This document shows positions 9,334-16,699 of a DNA stretch of 64,000 nt, piece after piece. Each line of letters opens with the position of its first letter. Position 1 is the first letter of the stretch. The stretch lies in assembly GCF_900601905.1 (NCBI RefSeq), contig NZ_UWFA01000131.1, forward strand, positions 1-64,000, written 5' to 3'. Both the position numbers and the translations under genes were made by a program. The DNA comes from Pseudomonas viridiflava (GTDB lineage Bacteria > Pseudomonadota > Gammaproteobacteria > Pseudomonadales > Pseudomonadaceae). The notes beneath the pieces are model-generated. The model worked only from the letters and a program-made list of their open reading frames with translations. It was not told the origin of the DNA and searched no databases.

Positions 9334-10119
9334 GTGAAGCTGATCGACACCCACACCCACCTGGACTTTGCTGACTTTGACGGCGACCGCGCGGCGGTCC
9401 TCGCCAACAGCAAGGCTCTGGGTGTGGAAAAGATCGTGGTACTCGGGGTTTATCAGCGTAATTGGCAACGGGTCTGGGAATTGACCCTTGCAAACCCGGC
9501 GTTGCATGCCGCGTTTGGCTTGCATCCGGTGTACATCGATGAGCATCGACCCGAGCATCTCGTCGAGTTGGGCGACTGGCTGTCTCGGCTAAAGGGTCAC
9601 CCGCAGTTGTGCGCAGTGGGTGAAATCGGTCTGGATTACTACATCCAGAGCCTGAACCGTGAACGCCAGCAGCAGCTGCTCGACGCCCAACTGCAACTGG
9701 CGGCTGACTGCAACCTGCCCGCCTTGATGCATGTGCGACGCAGCCATGCGGATATAATCGCCACCCTAAAGCGTTTCAAGCTCAAGCGCAGCGGCATCAT
9801 CCATGCGTTTGCGGGGAGCCGGGAGGAAGCGCGGGAATACATCAAGCTGGGCTTCAAACTCGGCCTGGGCGGCGCCGCAACCTGGCCGCAAGCGCTGCGC
9901 ATGCACCGGGTTCTCGCCGAATTACCGCTGGAGTCTGTGGTGCTGGAAACCGATGCCCCGGACATGGCACCCGCCATGTACCCCGGCCAACGCAACAGCC
10001 CGGAGCATCTGCCGGATATTTGCGCGGCCCTGGCGACGTTGATGGGGATAACGGCAGAGCAACTGGCCGAGGCCAGTACCCGCAATGCCTGTGAATTGTT
10101 TGGCTGGGATATGAGGTGA
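9334..10119 (+). CDS. tatD: TatD-family metal-dependent hydrolase
   Basis: A 261-residue TatD-type hydrolase: a TIM-barrel, divalent-metal enzyme family with 3'-5' exonuclease members. The metal motif HTHLDF near the N terminus, GEIGLDYY, HVRRSHAD and VLETDAPDM near the C terminus are family signatures. I take GTG at 9334 as start because the recognisable fold begins at VKLIDTHTHLDF and the fruR stop ends at 9332, one base before. Its cellular substrate is not shown by context; linkage to fruR is conserved in related pseudomonads to my knowledge. It ends before a single REP hairpin. Confidence 0.88.
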   Translation: MKLIDTHTHLDFADFDGDRAAVLANSKALGVEKIVVLGVYQRNWQRVWELTLANPALHAAFGLHPVYIDEHRPEHLVELGDWLSRLKGHPQLCAVGEIGLDYYIQSLNRERQQQLLDAQLQLAADCNLPALMHVRRSHADIIATLKRFKLKRSGIIHAFAGSREEAREYIKLGFKLGLGGAATWPQALRMHRVLAELPLESVVLETDAPDMAPAMYPGQRNSPEHLPDICAALATLMGITAEQLAEASTRNACELFGWDMR

Positions 10120-10127
10120 ATATGTCG

Positions 10128-10161
10128 CCCCGTGGGATCGGCTTCAGCCGGTCCCACGGGG
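10128..10161. repeat. Single REP hairpin between tatD and ampE
   Basis: CCCCGTGGGATCGGCTTCAG continues into CCGGTCCCACGGGG, forming one strong stem of the same arm family as 2165-2260. It sits between two genes ending toward each other and may act as a transcription stop or message-end stabiliser, though it has no T-run. Confidence 0.75.
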
Positions 10162-10192
10162 GTTCGCAAAGCAGGAAATCAAGCGGTTGAGG

Positions 10193-11047
10193 TCAGATCA
10201 ACAACGTCCACAACGCAAATCCGGCGTACCAGACAATCGCGGCCCGCACGAGCAACTCCCAGAGCACATCCAGGCTATTGACCCCTTCGACACCGACCAC
10301 TGGCGCTGGCACTTCCCCGGCAACGCAGCCGATCTTGCTGATCAACTGTGCAGCGCTGATGTTCCAGTTGAGCAGCTCGTGGAGCATCACTCGGCTCACC
10401 GCGACGAAGTTGCCCACCAGCGCGAAGCTCGCTGCCAACAGACGCACCGGTACCCAATCGAAGGCATGGCGCAATTGCCCGGCGTTATCGGCCACCGCAG
10501 GCGTCGTGGCGTGCTCCGCAGCCAAGGCCAGCAACCGGTAGGCCAGCGCCGCCACCGGCCCGAGCAGGGCGTACCAGAAAATCACTGCAAAGAAACTTTG
10601 ATAGGCCTGCCACAGCAAGTGGCTTTGTACGCCCCGCAGCAGTTCTTCGGGGTTATCGGCCTGCACGCCCATGTCGCGCTCGGCCACATGCACGGCGGCC
10701 TGCGCATCCCCGCGTCGGCAGGCATCGCGGAACGGCCCGAGTGCCGCCAGCAAATCGCCGCGCCCCAGGCTGTAAATCAGCACCAATACATGCACCGGCA
10801 AAGCCAGCCAGCCATTGGCCACAGAACCCAGTACGAGCAGAATCAGCGCCAGCAGCAATACCGGCAGCAGTACCGTCAGGACCAGAACCAGCCAGGGCCG
10901 CGACGCGGTGCGCGGCTTTGCCTCAAGCCTGCGCAGTTCCGCCAGCCAGAGCCCGTCACGCTGAACACGCTGGCGCAACGCCGAGAACTTCTCGATCAAG
11001 ACCGCCAGCAGTAACACCAGAAAACTCATTGCCTGTCCCTCATCCAA
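10193..11047 (-). CDS. ampE: Regulatory signalling modulator protein AmpE
   Basis: AmpE is an inner-membrane protein encoded with AmpD; a sensory role in beta-lactamase induction has been proposed, but its biochemical function is not settled. The 284-residue protein has an N-terminal membrane anchor (MSFLVLLLAVLIEKF after an alternative start at residue 6), further hydrophobic segments around residues 45-95 and 180-230, and a C-terminal membrane segment. Its 5' end overlaps the ampD stop by 8 bases, indicating one transcript. The true start may be the MSFLV methionine, at about 11032. Confidence 0.9.
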   Translation of the reverse strand: MDEGQAMSFLVLLLAVLIEKFSALRQRVQRDGLWLAELRRLEAKPRTASRPWLVLVLTVLLPVLLLALILLVLGSVANGWLALPVHVLVLIYSLGRGDLLAALGPFRDACRRGDAQAAVHVAERDMGVQADNPEELLRGVQSHLLWQAYQSFFAVIFWYALLGPVAALAYRLLALAAEHATTPAVADNAGQLRHAFDWVPVRLLAASFALVGNFVAVSRVMLHELLNWNISAAQLISKIGCVAGEVPAPVVGVEGVNSLDVLWELLVRAAIVWYAGFALWTLLI

Positions 11048-11591
11048 CCTGCAAGGCCGCTTTGTAGCGCGGCCATTCGAAATAGGGGCCCGGATCAGTC
11101 TTGCGACCGGGCGCGATGTCGCTGTGGCCGCAGATACGCTGCGCCGTGATGGCAGGAAACGCCGCCTGCAGTTGCCGTGTCAGCTCTACCAGCGCGGCAT
11201 ACTGCGCGTCGGTAAAAGGCTGCTCGTCGGTGCCCTCCAGCTCGATGCCCACGGAAAAGTCATTGCAGGTATCCCGGCCTTCGAAGCTGGAAACACCGGC
11301 ATGCCACGCACGCTCAAGACAAGAGACGAACTGAGTGACCTCGCCATCACGCTCAATCAGAAAATGGGCCGAGACTTTCAGGTCGGCAATCCCGGCAAAG
11401 TACGGGTGCTCGGTGACATCCAGCTGATTCTGAAAAAACGCCTGCACTTTACCGGTCTTGAACTGAGCGGGCGGCAGGCTGATGTTGTGGATCACCAGTA
11501 AAGACACTTCACCGGCAGGCCGCGCATTGAAATTGGGCGATGGGCAGTGATGCACGCCGTGGCACCAGCCGCTTGCGCAATCGAGTTGCAT
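11040..11591 (-). CDS. ampD: 1,6-anhydro-N-acetylmuramyl-L-alanine amidase
   Basis: AmpD is the cytoplasmic zinc amidase that removes the peptide from 1,6-anhydro-muropeptides during cell-wall recycling, so preventing AmpR-driven beta-lactamase induction. The start is set at MQLDCASGW, where family similarity begins. In this 183-residue frame the zinc ligands fit H35, H156 and D166, with E117 as catalytic acid and K164 in the PGRKTDPG loop. All key residues are present, so it should be active. It is cotranscribed with ampE. Any chromosomal ampC or ampR is outside the window. Confidence 0.95.
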   Translation of the reverse strand: MQLDCASGWCHGVHHCPSPNFNARPAGEVSLLVIHNISLPPAQFKTGKVQAFFQNQLDVTEHPYFAGIADLKVSAHFLIERDGEVTQFVSCLERAWHAGVSSFEGRDTCNDFSVGIELEGTDEQPFTDAQYAALVELTRQLQAAFPAITAQRICGHSDIAPGRKTDPGPYFEWPRYKAALQVG

Positions 11592-11712
11592 TGAGGTTCC
11601 CTGCACGGATAAATCGATAGCGGCAAGTATGCCCGCGATGGACAAAATAGGGGGGAGTAAATCGGCGATGGGTTGTGTAGGAGTGTGCTCGTCACGCAGC
11701 AGACATGGACCC

Positions 11713-11800
11713 GTAGGAGCGGCTTTAGCCGCGAAGATGTCGGCCTATGCGCGCAATCTTTATCGTCAGCACCATCGCTCGCGGCTAAAGCCGCTCCTAC
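11713..11800. repeat. REPIN (GTAGGAGCGGCTTTAGCCGCGA family)
   Basis: Inverted arms GTAGGAGCGGCTTTAGCCGC and GCGGCTAAAGCCGCTCCTAC surround a spacer containing GATGTCGGCCTATGCGC and ATCGTCAGCACCATCGC. The whole element is nearly identical, in reverse, to 30260-30347 and related to 44527-44614. Confidence 0.87.
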
Positions 11801-11828
11801 GGTAAAAAATTGCATTTCAGATCAGGAG

Positions 11829-14093
11829 CTACGCCCCCTTGAGCTTGCGCAAATTCCCCAGCACCGATTCCAGTGCACGGTCGAACAGCAGCGCATCGTC
11901 GAGCAGGCGGATGGTGCCGCGACGGAATTCCACGGCCAGGCCCATACGGGTTTTTTCCAGAACCTTCATGCCGGTGCGATTGACGAACACATAGCGCCCG
12001 CTCGGCTCGACGATGGCGGCCAGCTTGCAGCGCAGTCGGTGGTCTTCATCTTCCTGAATCTCGACCCAGCCGCCCAGGCGCAATTGATCAACCTGAGCCA
12101 GCCCTGCGTCGTCATCAGGCAAGCGCAGCACAGGCTCGTTGAGCAATTGCTCACCGGGCGCGATCAAGACGATTTCTTCAACCACCTCGATCATCACCGG
12201 GCCATTGGCTGCGTCGTTGTCATTGGACACGCAAGCGTCGTCCGATGCGCTGCCAGCCAGGTCCTGAGTACGCGAGACATGCTGGAAGGCCTGCACATGC
12301 AACGCCTCCAGCTGGCTGAAGAATTCGCTGGTCGCAAACGGATCGAACGCCGCGCTGGCCAGGCCATCACGCAATGCCTTGAGCAGGCCCGGCACCAGGT
12401 CCAGCAGACGCTGGCGCGCCTCGGCCTCTTCGTGCAGCTCGACGCTCCAGATCAGATCATCCATCGCAGCCAACCCGGCCTGCCATTCCAGTGACTCGTC
12501 GCCATGTTTGAGGCAGGTCAGCAGCAGCACCTTGCTCCAGGCCTCCTGCAACAGACGAACCACGACCTCGGGCAGGACTTTGCCAAGCAGGCGCTGATTC
12601 AGTTCCTGCTGCACCCGCTGGCGCGCCAGTTCTGCGCGAGCGCGGCCTTCTTCGGCGTCGCGGGTGCGTTGCTCCAGCAGTTCGCTGCGGCGGCGTTCAT
12701 CGCTGGTGAAGGCCAGGAAATCCACCAACAGTTCGGAGAAAATCGCCGGATCGTCGACAAAATCGTTCAACAGGCGCTGCACGATCTGCTCGACGCGCAG
12801 GTACAGCGAGTCGCGCTGATAGTCATCGCGCCCGCCCCAGCCCAACGCAGCAGAGGCAATTTCGTTCAGCAAACGGCGCGCCGGGTGGCTGCCACGGCTG
12901 AAAAAACTCTTGTCGAGCACCGCCACCTTGAGCATCGGAATTTGCAAGCGACCGATCAGGGCACGCAGCGACGCGGGCAGATTGCGGTCGTCAAGAATGA
13001 ACTCGAAGAGCATGGCGATCAGGTTGATGACATCTTCATCGACGCCCCCGACCACGCGGAATTTGCCGCTTTTGAGGCTGACCCGCGAGAGCAGTTGCTC
13101 CAGCTGATTACGCAGATCGAAATCTTCCGGCGCATCCGCAGGCGGCACATATTGCTGCAGGTGCGAGAGCAGGCGCAGCAGATCCTGACTGGAAATCGGG
13201 CGCGGCTCGACACCGGCATCATGGCGCGGGACGAGGTTGCCGCGCACCTGCAGCAGCAACTCCTGCAATGCCGAAAACACCTCCTGAACGCTATGGTCCA
13301 GCTTGTCCGCAGCCTGCGCCACACCCGGTTCGGCAAACTGCTCGCTGATCCGTTCGCGGGGCTGGCGAGCGGCGCGGTCCGTGGAACGGCGCGCTGGCAG
13401 TGCCTTGAGCTCAGGCAGCACACCGGTGGCGATCAGCAACTGATTGGCTTCGCCATACAGCTCGTCGGCGTCGCTCAGGACATATTTCTCAAACAGCTTG
13501 AGGATGATCAGTTTGACCTTGATGCCAACGCCAAGACTGCGCCCGGCCTGCAGGAAAAAATCGCACAACCTCGCCGGGCCCATCGGATTGCTCTCGACGG
13601 TCAGGGGCTGGGTTATCAGATGATTCAAACGCGTGGTCAGTTGATCCAGGGCGACGCCATCACGGCTCAGCACCTTGGTGACCATGGCGTCCACCGCTAC
13701 GGTCTTTTCCAGATCGTCGTTATGCACCAGCGCCAGCTTGTCGAAAGACACCGGCGTGGCGATGGTCGGCTCGACAATCTGGTACTGGCCGATGCGCAGA
13801 AACGACTCGTAGAATTTATCGAGAAACGCCCGCTCGATGCTTTTGCGTTTGAGACGCAAGTCGCGCATGGCTTCAAAAAAGGTGTTTTGTTCGGTGTTGT
13901 TGTGGGCGCGATCGGCCATTTCAAACAGCGTGTCGTCGGCGTTGTCGAACAGCTCCTGCAGAGCGTCCTTGATTTGCTGAGCGGCCTTGTCGCGTACCTG
14001 GAGCAAAACGACAGGCAGCCGCGCCAGAGGCGAATTCAGCGCCGGATCGGCGTTGGCCTTGTTCAGCGGCACTACCTTATCTTCGTTATGCAT
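11829..14093 (-). CDS. DUF1631 family protein
   Basis: A 754-residue cytoplasmic protein of the DUF1631 family, which is conserved in Pseudomonas but has no established function that I know. I chose the methionine of MHNEDKVVPLNKANADPA (14093). It looks mostly helical and acidic, with a likely coiled coil around EQRTRDAEEGRARAELARQR near residues 490-520. The C terminus (SGRYVFVNRTGMKVLEKTR) resembles a small beta domain of the PilZ-like sort, but that is only an impression. It stands between ampD and nadC on its own strand, and its 332-base upstream region is shared with nadC. Older annotations as a phosphorylase are unsupported by motif. Confidence 0.82.
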   Translation of the reverse strand: MHNEDKVVPLNKANADPALNSPLARLPVVLLQVRDKAAQQIKDALQELFDNADDTLFEMADRAHNNTEQNTFFEAMRDLRLKRKSIERAFLDKFYESFLRIGQYQIVEPTIATPVSFDKLALVHNDDLEKTVAVDAMVTKVLSRDGVALDQLTTRLNHLITQPLTVESNPMGPARLCDFFLQAGRSLGVGIKVKLIILKLFEKYVLSDADELYGEANQLLIATGVLPELKALPARRSTDRAARQPRERISEQFAEPGVAQAADKLDHSVQEVFSALQELLLQVRGNLVPRHDAGVEPRPISSQDLLRLLSHLQQYVPPADAPEDFDLRNQLEQLLSRVSLKSGKFRVVGGVDEDVINLIAMLFEFILDDRNLPASLRALIGRLQIPMLKVAVLDKSFFSRGSHPARRLLNEIASAALGWGGRDDYQRDSLYLRVEQIVQRLLNDFVDDPAIFSELLVDFLAFTSDERRRSELLEQRTRDAEEGRARAELARQRVQQELNQRLLGKVLPEVVVRLLQEAWSKVLLLTCLKHGDESLEWQAGLAAMDDLIWSVELHEEAEARQRLLDLVPGLLKALRDGLASAAFDPFATSEFFSQLEALHVQAFQHVSRTQDLAGSASDDACVSNDNDAANGPVMIEVVEEIVLIAPGEQLLNEPVLRLPDDDAGLAQVDQLRLGGWVEIQEDEDHRLRCKLAAIVEPSGRYVFVNRTGMKVLEKTRMGLAVEFRRGTIRLLDDALLFDRALESVLGNLRKLKGA

Positions 14094-14425
14094 CAAGCCA
14101 CCTGCCAGCGAACATCTCACGACCTCATCACAAACCGGGCACTTCGCACCACGTCAAATGTATGACGCCAAATACAAGGCACATTATGTTTCAAACTATA
14201 TTCGATTAGCCAGCGCAGTCTTCAGCGAGTGCAATTATTTGCGCAGGCAACACGGATTGACGTGTGCAGCGATAGACCGCTGAAAATGCGTTATATCGCA
14301 ACTCATTTTGAAAACCCGACCAGCTGTAGCGCGAGCGTCAGCGCGTAGGTCTGTTCCGGGCGCCTCGGCTGTGGTCAGGCAGGCAACCTGCCTTATACTC
14401 CGGCCATCTGGAACTGGAGTCCGCT
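14094..14425. other. Divergent intergenic region DUF1631 / nadC
   Basis: About 330 bases without a gene. The left part is AT-richer and should hold the DUF1631 promoter, which I could not define. The right part holds a perfect palindrome at 14375-14391 followed at once by TATACT at 14392-14397, a plausible nadC -10. I see no RNA gene here. Confidence 0.5.
14375..14397 (+). promoter_or_regulatory. nadC -10 element with abutting perfect palindrome
   Basis: AGGCAGG-CAA-CCTGCCT (14375-14391) is an exact 7-bp dyad. TATACT (14392-14397) directly follows and lies about 30 bases before the nadC ATG. No good -35 is seen at the usual distance, so the promoter may depend on an activator or the dyad may be an operator. 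Both ideas are inference. Confidence 0.4.
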
Positions 14426-15274
14426 ATGCCGAATCTACAACTCGCCAACCTGACCGCCGAAATCGAAGCCAACGTGCGCCGTGCGTTGCTGGAGGACGTC
14501 GGCAGTGGCGACATCACCGCGCAATTGATCCCCGCCGAACGACTGGCCAAGGCCACGATCATTTCCCGGGACGCAGCGGTTATTGCGGGCACGGCGTGGG
14601 TCGATGCGGTGTTTCGCCAGTTGGATCCGCGGGTCGCGGTGCACTGGCAGGTCGTGGATGGTGATCGCGTGCAGCCTGATCAGGCGCTGTTCCACCTCGA
14701 AGGCCCTGCGCGCTCACTGCTGACCGGCGAGCGCAGTGCTCTGAACTTCCTGCAGATGCTGTCCGGCGTTGCCACCAAAGCGCAGCACTACGCGGACCTG
14801 GTCAGCGACACCCAGGTCAAACTGCTCGACACCCGCAAGACCCTGCCGGGCCTGCGCATGGCGCAAAAATACGCAGTGACCTGCGGCGGCTGCCACAACC
14901 ACCGCATCGGTTTGTTCGACGCCTTTCTCATCAAGGAAAACCATATTGCGGCCTGTGGCGGCATTGCCGAGGCGATCACCGCTGCCCACAAGATCGCCCC
15001 GGGCAAACCGGTGGAGATCGAAGTCGAAAGCCTTGCTGAACTGCGTCAGGCCCTGGATGCTGGGGCTGACATTGTCATGCTCGATGAACTGAGCCTCGAC
15101 GACATGCGCGAAGCCGTGCGCCTCAACGCTGGCCGCGCAAAGCTGGAAGCCAGCGGCGGCATCAATGACGACACCCTGCGCGTCATTGCCGAAACCGGCG
15201 TGGACTACATCTCCATTGGGACGTTGACCAAGGATGTGAAGGCGGTGGATCTGTCGATGCGCTTGAGCCTGTAA
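14426..15274 (+). CDS. nadC: Quinolinate phosphoribosyltransferase (carboxylating)
   Basis: NadC makes nicotinate mononucleotide from quinolinate and PRPP, releasing CO2, the entry step of de novo NAD synthesis in the cytoplasm. The 282-residue protein has the N-terminal open-sandwich domain and the C-terminal alpha/beta barrel. The substrate motif [30 protein letters not shown] segment and late GGIND and [15 protein letters not shown] motifs are all present. RBS is ACTGGAG. It is monocistronic as far as can be seen and is followed by a REPIN. Confidence 0.97.
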   Translation: MPNLQLANLTAEIEANVRRALLEDVGSGDITAQLIPAERLAKATIISRDAAVIAGTAWVDAVFRQLDPRVAVHWQVVDGDRVQPDQALFHLEGPARSLLTGERSALNFLQMLSGVATKAQHYADLVSDTQVKLLDTRKTLPGLRMAQKYAVTCGGCHNHRIGLFDAFLIKENHIAACGGIAEAITAAHKIAPGKPVEIEVESLAELRQALDAGADIVMLDELSLDDMREAVRLNAGRAKLEASGGINDDTLRVIAETGVDYISIGTLTKDVKAVDLSMRLSL

Positions 15275-15283
15275 GGCCCAGAC

Positions 15284-15374
15284 CTGTTGGAGCGAGGCTT
15301 GCCCGCGAATCAGGCGCCGCGGTGCATCAGACAGACCGCGTATCGATCTTCGCGGGCAAGCCTCGCGCCAACAG
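15284..15374. repeat. REPIN downstream of nadC
   Basis: Arms CTGTTGGAGCGAGGCTTGCC and GGGCAAGCCTCGCGCCAACAG enclose about 50 bases that include CGCGGTGCATCAGACAGACC. Same arm family as the tandem array. Confidence 0.85.
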
Positions 15375-15479
15375 ACCGCGTCCCCCTGAACAATTTTGTA
15401 CTAACCTGAACGCAGCATTTAACAACAACGACGCATCGGCCTGAATCGTTGAGCAGTCGGCATGGGCTGAGAAGGAAAC

Positions 15480-15758
15480 ATGCCTATGACTGCTCAGTTC
15501 AATTTCGACCCCTCTGCCACCTACGACGTGCGTGCCGCCGACCAGCGCAACCCGGTGTGGCGCATCCAGAATCGCAGGGTTTACGCCTACCTCGAACACG
15601 ACCCGCGCCGCGACTGGAGCGGCGACATCGGCATCCTCGTCCTCTCCCCACCGCAACGTCTGGTCGACCACGACGGCCACGACATGGCTTATATAGATGG
15701 ATCCAAGGTGCGCTGTGTCGACGGCAGGAAATTTGGGCTGTATGAGGTTAAGGCCTGA
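15480..15758 (+). CDS. Small conserved hypothetical protein
   Basis: An open frame of 92 residues (90 if the second methionine, MTAQFNFDP, is used, which has better spacing from the GAGAAGGA ribosome site). It is hydrophilic, rich in Asp, Arg and aromatic residues, without signal peptide or membrane segment. I do not recognise a named domain; similar short proteins occur beside nadC in related pseudomonads to my recollection. Ribosome site and codon use support a real gene. A hairpin terminator follows 26 bases downstream. Function unknown. Confidence 0.65.
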   Translation: MPMTAQFNFDPSATYDVRAADQRNPVWRIQNRRVYAYLEHDPRRDWSGDIGILVLSPPQRLVDHDGHDMAYIDGSKVRCVDGRKFGLYEVKA

Positions 15759-15784
15759 GCCTTGGTCGGCGGATAGCGGAAACG

Positions 15785-15815
15785 AAAAAGCCCGATCCAG
15801 ATGGATCGGGCTTTT
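15785..15815. terminator. Bidirectional rho-independent terminator
   Basis: AAAAAGCCCGATCC, loop AGAT, GGATCGGGCTTTT. Either strand gives a GC-rich stem followed by T residues, so it can end transcription of the small protein from the left and of tRNA-Thr from the right. Confidence 0.85.
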
Positions 15816-15823
15816 GGGGTCTG

Positions 15824-15900
15824 CGGTGCCGAAAACAGGAATCGAACCTGCGACCTTCGCGTTACGAGTGCGCTGCTCTACCGGGCTGAGCTATTTCGGC
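15824..15900 (-). tRNA. tRNA-Thr (anticodon CGT), atypical
   Basis: On the minus strand a cloverleaf runs from 15900: acceptor GCCGAAA/TTTCGGC is perfect, D stem GCTC/GAGC, anticodon loop CTCGTAA giving CGT, T arm GCAGG-TTCGATT-CCTGT. Two oddities are visible. The bases after the discriminator A are CCG, not CCA, although the four other tRNAs in this window encode CCA. The closing pair of the anticodon stem is A-C instead of A-T. It lies downstream of pilA, the position where P. aeruginosa pilin alleles are bounded by tRNA-Thr. It may be functional after CCA repair, or a decaying copy. Confidence 0.75.
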
Positions 15901-16023
15901 GATCAATGAACAATACTAGCCAAACTCTAGCTAAGGACCGCCAAAACTCGCTACACATTTGTTCCGCAATACATACGCTGCATAAACAAAATAAGCAGGG
16001 TCTGAGCGCACGGGATCAAGCGA

Positions 16024-16473
16024 TTATGGGCAGCCGCCTTGGCCAGGCTTCAAGCCACGGTTGGCGTCACAGATAGTGCCCGCGCCAGTAGTCATCGCCC
16101 ATGTCATGTTCGCATTACCGCCTGCAAAAGTAGGAGTAAGGGTGAACGTGAGGCCAACACCAGCAGCTGTCGTTGCCAGGCTTGTACCCGAGATCACACC
16201 GCCTGCGGTAATACCCAGCCCGACTGTGTTAGGGGTCGCAGCCAAAGCCGGCACTCCGTTAGTCCCTGCACCACATGCCGCCAAGGCACCTGTTTCCATC
16301 GCACACAAACTGATAGCGTTCTTATAAGACGCAATGTCGTTCACGGTCGCAGAGGCTCGCGCTCGAGAGGTGTAATCACTATATTGTGGAATGGCTACAG
16401 CAGCCAAAATACCGACGATCGCAACCACGATCATCAGTTCGATCAGGGTGAAGCCTTTTTGTACTGCATTCAT
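16024..16473 (-). CDS. pilA: Type IV major pilin
   Basis: PilA is the subunit of the type IV pilus fibre. The 149-residue prepilin has a short leader (MNAVQKG) cut by PilD after G7, mature [20 protein letters not shown] helix start and the assembly Glu at E12. The C-terminal disulfide loop is C135-C148 with 12 residues between, as in P. aeruginosa pilins; C57 and C67 may form a second bond. It diverges from pilBCD. A sigma54 promoter lies about 50 bases upstream, and pilS/pilR occur at 33.7-36.7 kb, so PilR-RpoN control is expected. The variable C-terminal half is Thr/Ala/Gly-rich. No pilin glycosyltransferase or accessory gene follows; the next gene is tRNA-Thr. Confidence 0.95.
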   Translation of the reverse strand: MNAVQKGFTLIELMIVVAIVGILAAVAIPQYSDYTSRARASATVNDIASYKNAISLCAMETGALAACGAGTNGVPALAATPNTVGLGITAGGVISGTSLATTAAGVGLTFTLTPTFAGGNANMTWAMTTGAGTICDANRGLKPGQGGCP

Positions 16474-16519
16474 AGGTACTACTCCGGTGTGTCAATAAGG
16501 TGCTATCTGAACAGGACTT

Positions 16520-16535
16520 AGCATAGGTCGTGCCA
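16520..16535 (-). promoter_or_regulatory. Sigma54 (RpoN) promoter of pilA
   Basis: Reading the minus strand, TGGCACGACCTATGCT matches the -24 GG and -12 GC spacing of the sigma54 consensus TGGCAC-N5-TTGCW with one mismatch. It ends 46 bases upstream of the pilA ATG. This fits PilR, whose sigma54-interaction domain is encoded at 35.3 kb. Confidence 0.85.
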
Positions 16536-16642
16536 ATCTGATTTCAATCATGCTTTGTTGCTAATCCCTCTGCTCCGCACCTTCGATCCAGCCGCCCAAC
16601 AGCTGTATAAAGTGACAATTTTCGTCACCTTGCGCTGTGTCA

Positions 16643-16671
16643 TTGGCAGCGTCGTCTGACTAGGCTATAAA
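16643..16671 (+). promoter_or_regulatory. Sigma70-type promoter of pilBCD
   Basis: TTGGCA (16643-16648), 17-base spacer, TATAAA (16666-16671). The -10 ends 28 bases before the pilB ATG. So the assembly genes have a housekeeping-type promoter while pilA uses sigma54. Confidence 0.75.
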
Positions 16672-16699
16672 CCACACACTGTATGGGTCTGGTGGTGTT

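Noticed and set aside
12504..14165. 553-codon frame opposite the DUF1631 gene
   Set aside because: Antisense shadow with Gln/His/Arg-rich composition and no recognisable motif.
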